64,000 nt of DNA from Endozoicomonas sp. ISHI1 (lineage in GTDB: Bacteria > Pseudomonadota > Gammaproteobacteria > Pseudomonadales > Endozoicomonadaceae). The notes beneath the pieces were generated by a model. It was not told the origin of the DNA and did no database searches. It was given only the letters and a program-made list of their open reading frames with translations. Positions 63,684-64,000 of the stretch are shown one piece after another. How positions within the stretch are numbered: position 1 is the first letter of the stretch; the number at the start of each line of letters is the position of its first letter. The position numbers and the translations under genes were made by a program. The stretch lies in the NCBI RefSeq assembly GCF_024606225.1, contig NZ_JAGRPU010000017.1, positions 59,551 to 123,550 of the forward strand, in the 5' to 3' direction.

Positions 63684-64000
63684 TCAATGATTCATCGAAA
63701 GCTTATAAATTCTCAACTCGTTATGGTGAAAGGGCGAAACCAAATGGTGGCCGTTGGCACTGAGGGCGGTTGATTCGGCCGCACCTTCGTGAGGAACAAC
63801 GGCTTTTTCTACCCATGATCCATTCTTCGTCTGACCATAAATTTTTGCCGTTCCATCGGTACCGGTGGTCACCACAAGGCAGCCATCGGTGCTAAAGGTG
63901 GCTGATCTAAGCCAATCTTTGTGGGAAATGATGGCCTCTTCGATCCAGGATCCGTCACTCTTCAGACCATAGATTTTCGCCTTGCCATCGAAACTGGCCG
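63684..64000 (-). CDS. F-box/WD40-repeat protein, array copy 8 (3' end only)
   Basis: The frame is open from the window edge to a stop at 63684, giving the last 105 residues. They hold the end of one repeat (DGKAKIYGLKSDGSWIEEA), a full repeat (ATFSTDGCLVVTTGTDG) and the final repeat HEGAAESTALSANGHHLV ending RIYKLSMNH, as in copies 6 and 7. The N-terminal part, including any F-box, lies outside the window. Confidence 0.82.
   Translation of the reverse strand, partial: ASFDGKAKIYGLKSDGSWIEEAIISHKDWLRSATFSTDGCLVVTTGTDGTAKIYGQTKNGSWVEKAVVPHEGAAESTALSANGHHLVSPFHHNELRIYKLSMNH

Larger units (their letters stand above)
50024..64000 (-). repeat. Head-to-tail array of about 1.9-kb F-box/WD40 units with conserved spacers
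   Basis: Seven full units and one partial unit, all on the minus strand. Spacers of 174-193 bases (51818-51998, 53835-54027, 55849-56022, 57823-58003, 59681-59858, 61536-61709, 63507-63683) are alike: each has a plus-strand CGTCCCTTTTATT-type block next to the preceding stop (lost or altered after copy 3), a GAAATAAAAGTTCAT block mid-way, a TTCAAAATTGATG block, and TTTCTCCTAA (the ribosome-binding site) next to the following start. A related spacer end precedes copy 1 at about 49970-50020. Whole gene-plus-spacer units were therefore duplicated. Confidence 0.88.

Noticed and set aside
50024..64000. Reading the array as pseudogenes or assembly artefact
   Set aside because: All complete copies are intact frames with ribosome-binding sites, differ throughout, and keep F-box and repeat signatures, so they are distinct real genes.

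Overview
The window reads as a chromosomal segment of a host-associated marine gammaproteobacterium of the Oceanospirillales, most like Endozoicomonas. This assignment is inference from gene content. The housekeeping genes are gammaproteobacterial in type: sstT, a lolC-type permease with lolD, rlmKL, rmf, class 2 pyrD, the 180 kDa gdhB and the MoxR/Bat operon. Between them sit large eukaryote-like, probably host-directed genes, as is typical of animal symbionts.

Layout. 1-9.1 kb: end of katG, sstT, an AraC-type regulator, a CoA-transferase, four small envelope or unknown genes, an AT-rich orphan and an MFS exporter. 9.2-10.4 kb: a protein with six C2H2 zinc fingers. 10.9-15.0 kb: M17 aminopeptidase, lolD, a lolC-type permease and a small periplasmic protein. 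15.1-17.8 kb: three co-oriented accessory genes, an unknown, a papain-fold cysteine-protease-like protein, and a cholera/pertussis-type ADP-ribosyltransferase ending in a CaaX box. 18.0-24.5 kb: a peptide permease, a secreted orphan embedded in fragments of a second rlmKL, then rlmKL, rmf and pyrD. 24.7-37.1 kb: a 1339-residue unknown protein and three tandem flavoprotein-monooxygenase paralogues resembling eukaryotic MICAL. 37.2-42.0 kb: gdhB. 42.6-49.8 kb: a compact six-gene moxR-DUF58-DUF4381-batA-batB/TPR-batD operon. 50.0-64.0 kb: a head-to-tail array of seven complete and one partial F-box/WD40-repeat genes that runs off the window.

How the genes work together. The housekeeping genes cover envelope biogenesis (Lol, Bat), ribosome modification and hibernation (RlmKL, Rmf), pyrimidine synthesis (PyrD), and amino-acid and peptide use (SstT, peptide permease, M17 peptidase, GdhB). 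The accessory genes share one theme, domains that normally act inside a eukaryotic cell: F-box plus beta-propeller (SCF ubiquitin-ligase adaptors), MICAL-like monooxygenase (cytoskeleton redox), C2H2 fingers (DNA/RNA binding), ADP-ribosylation and prenylation signals. No secretion-system gene lies in the window, so translocation into a host is inference. Starts were moved from the longest reading frame wherever a ribosome-binding site or paralogue alignment favoured an internal codon; this is stated in each entry.
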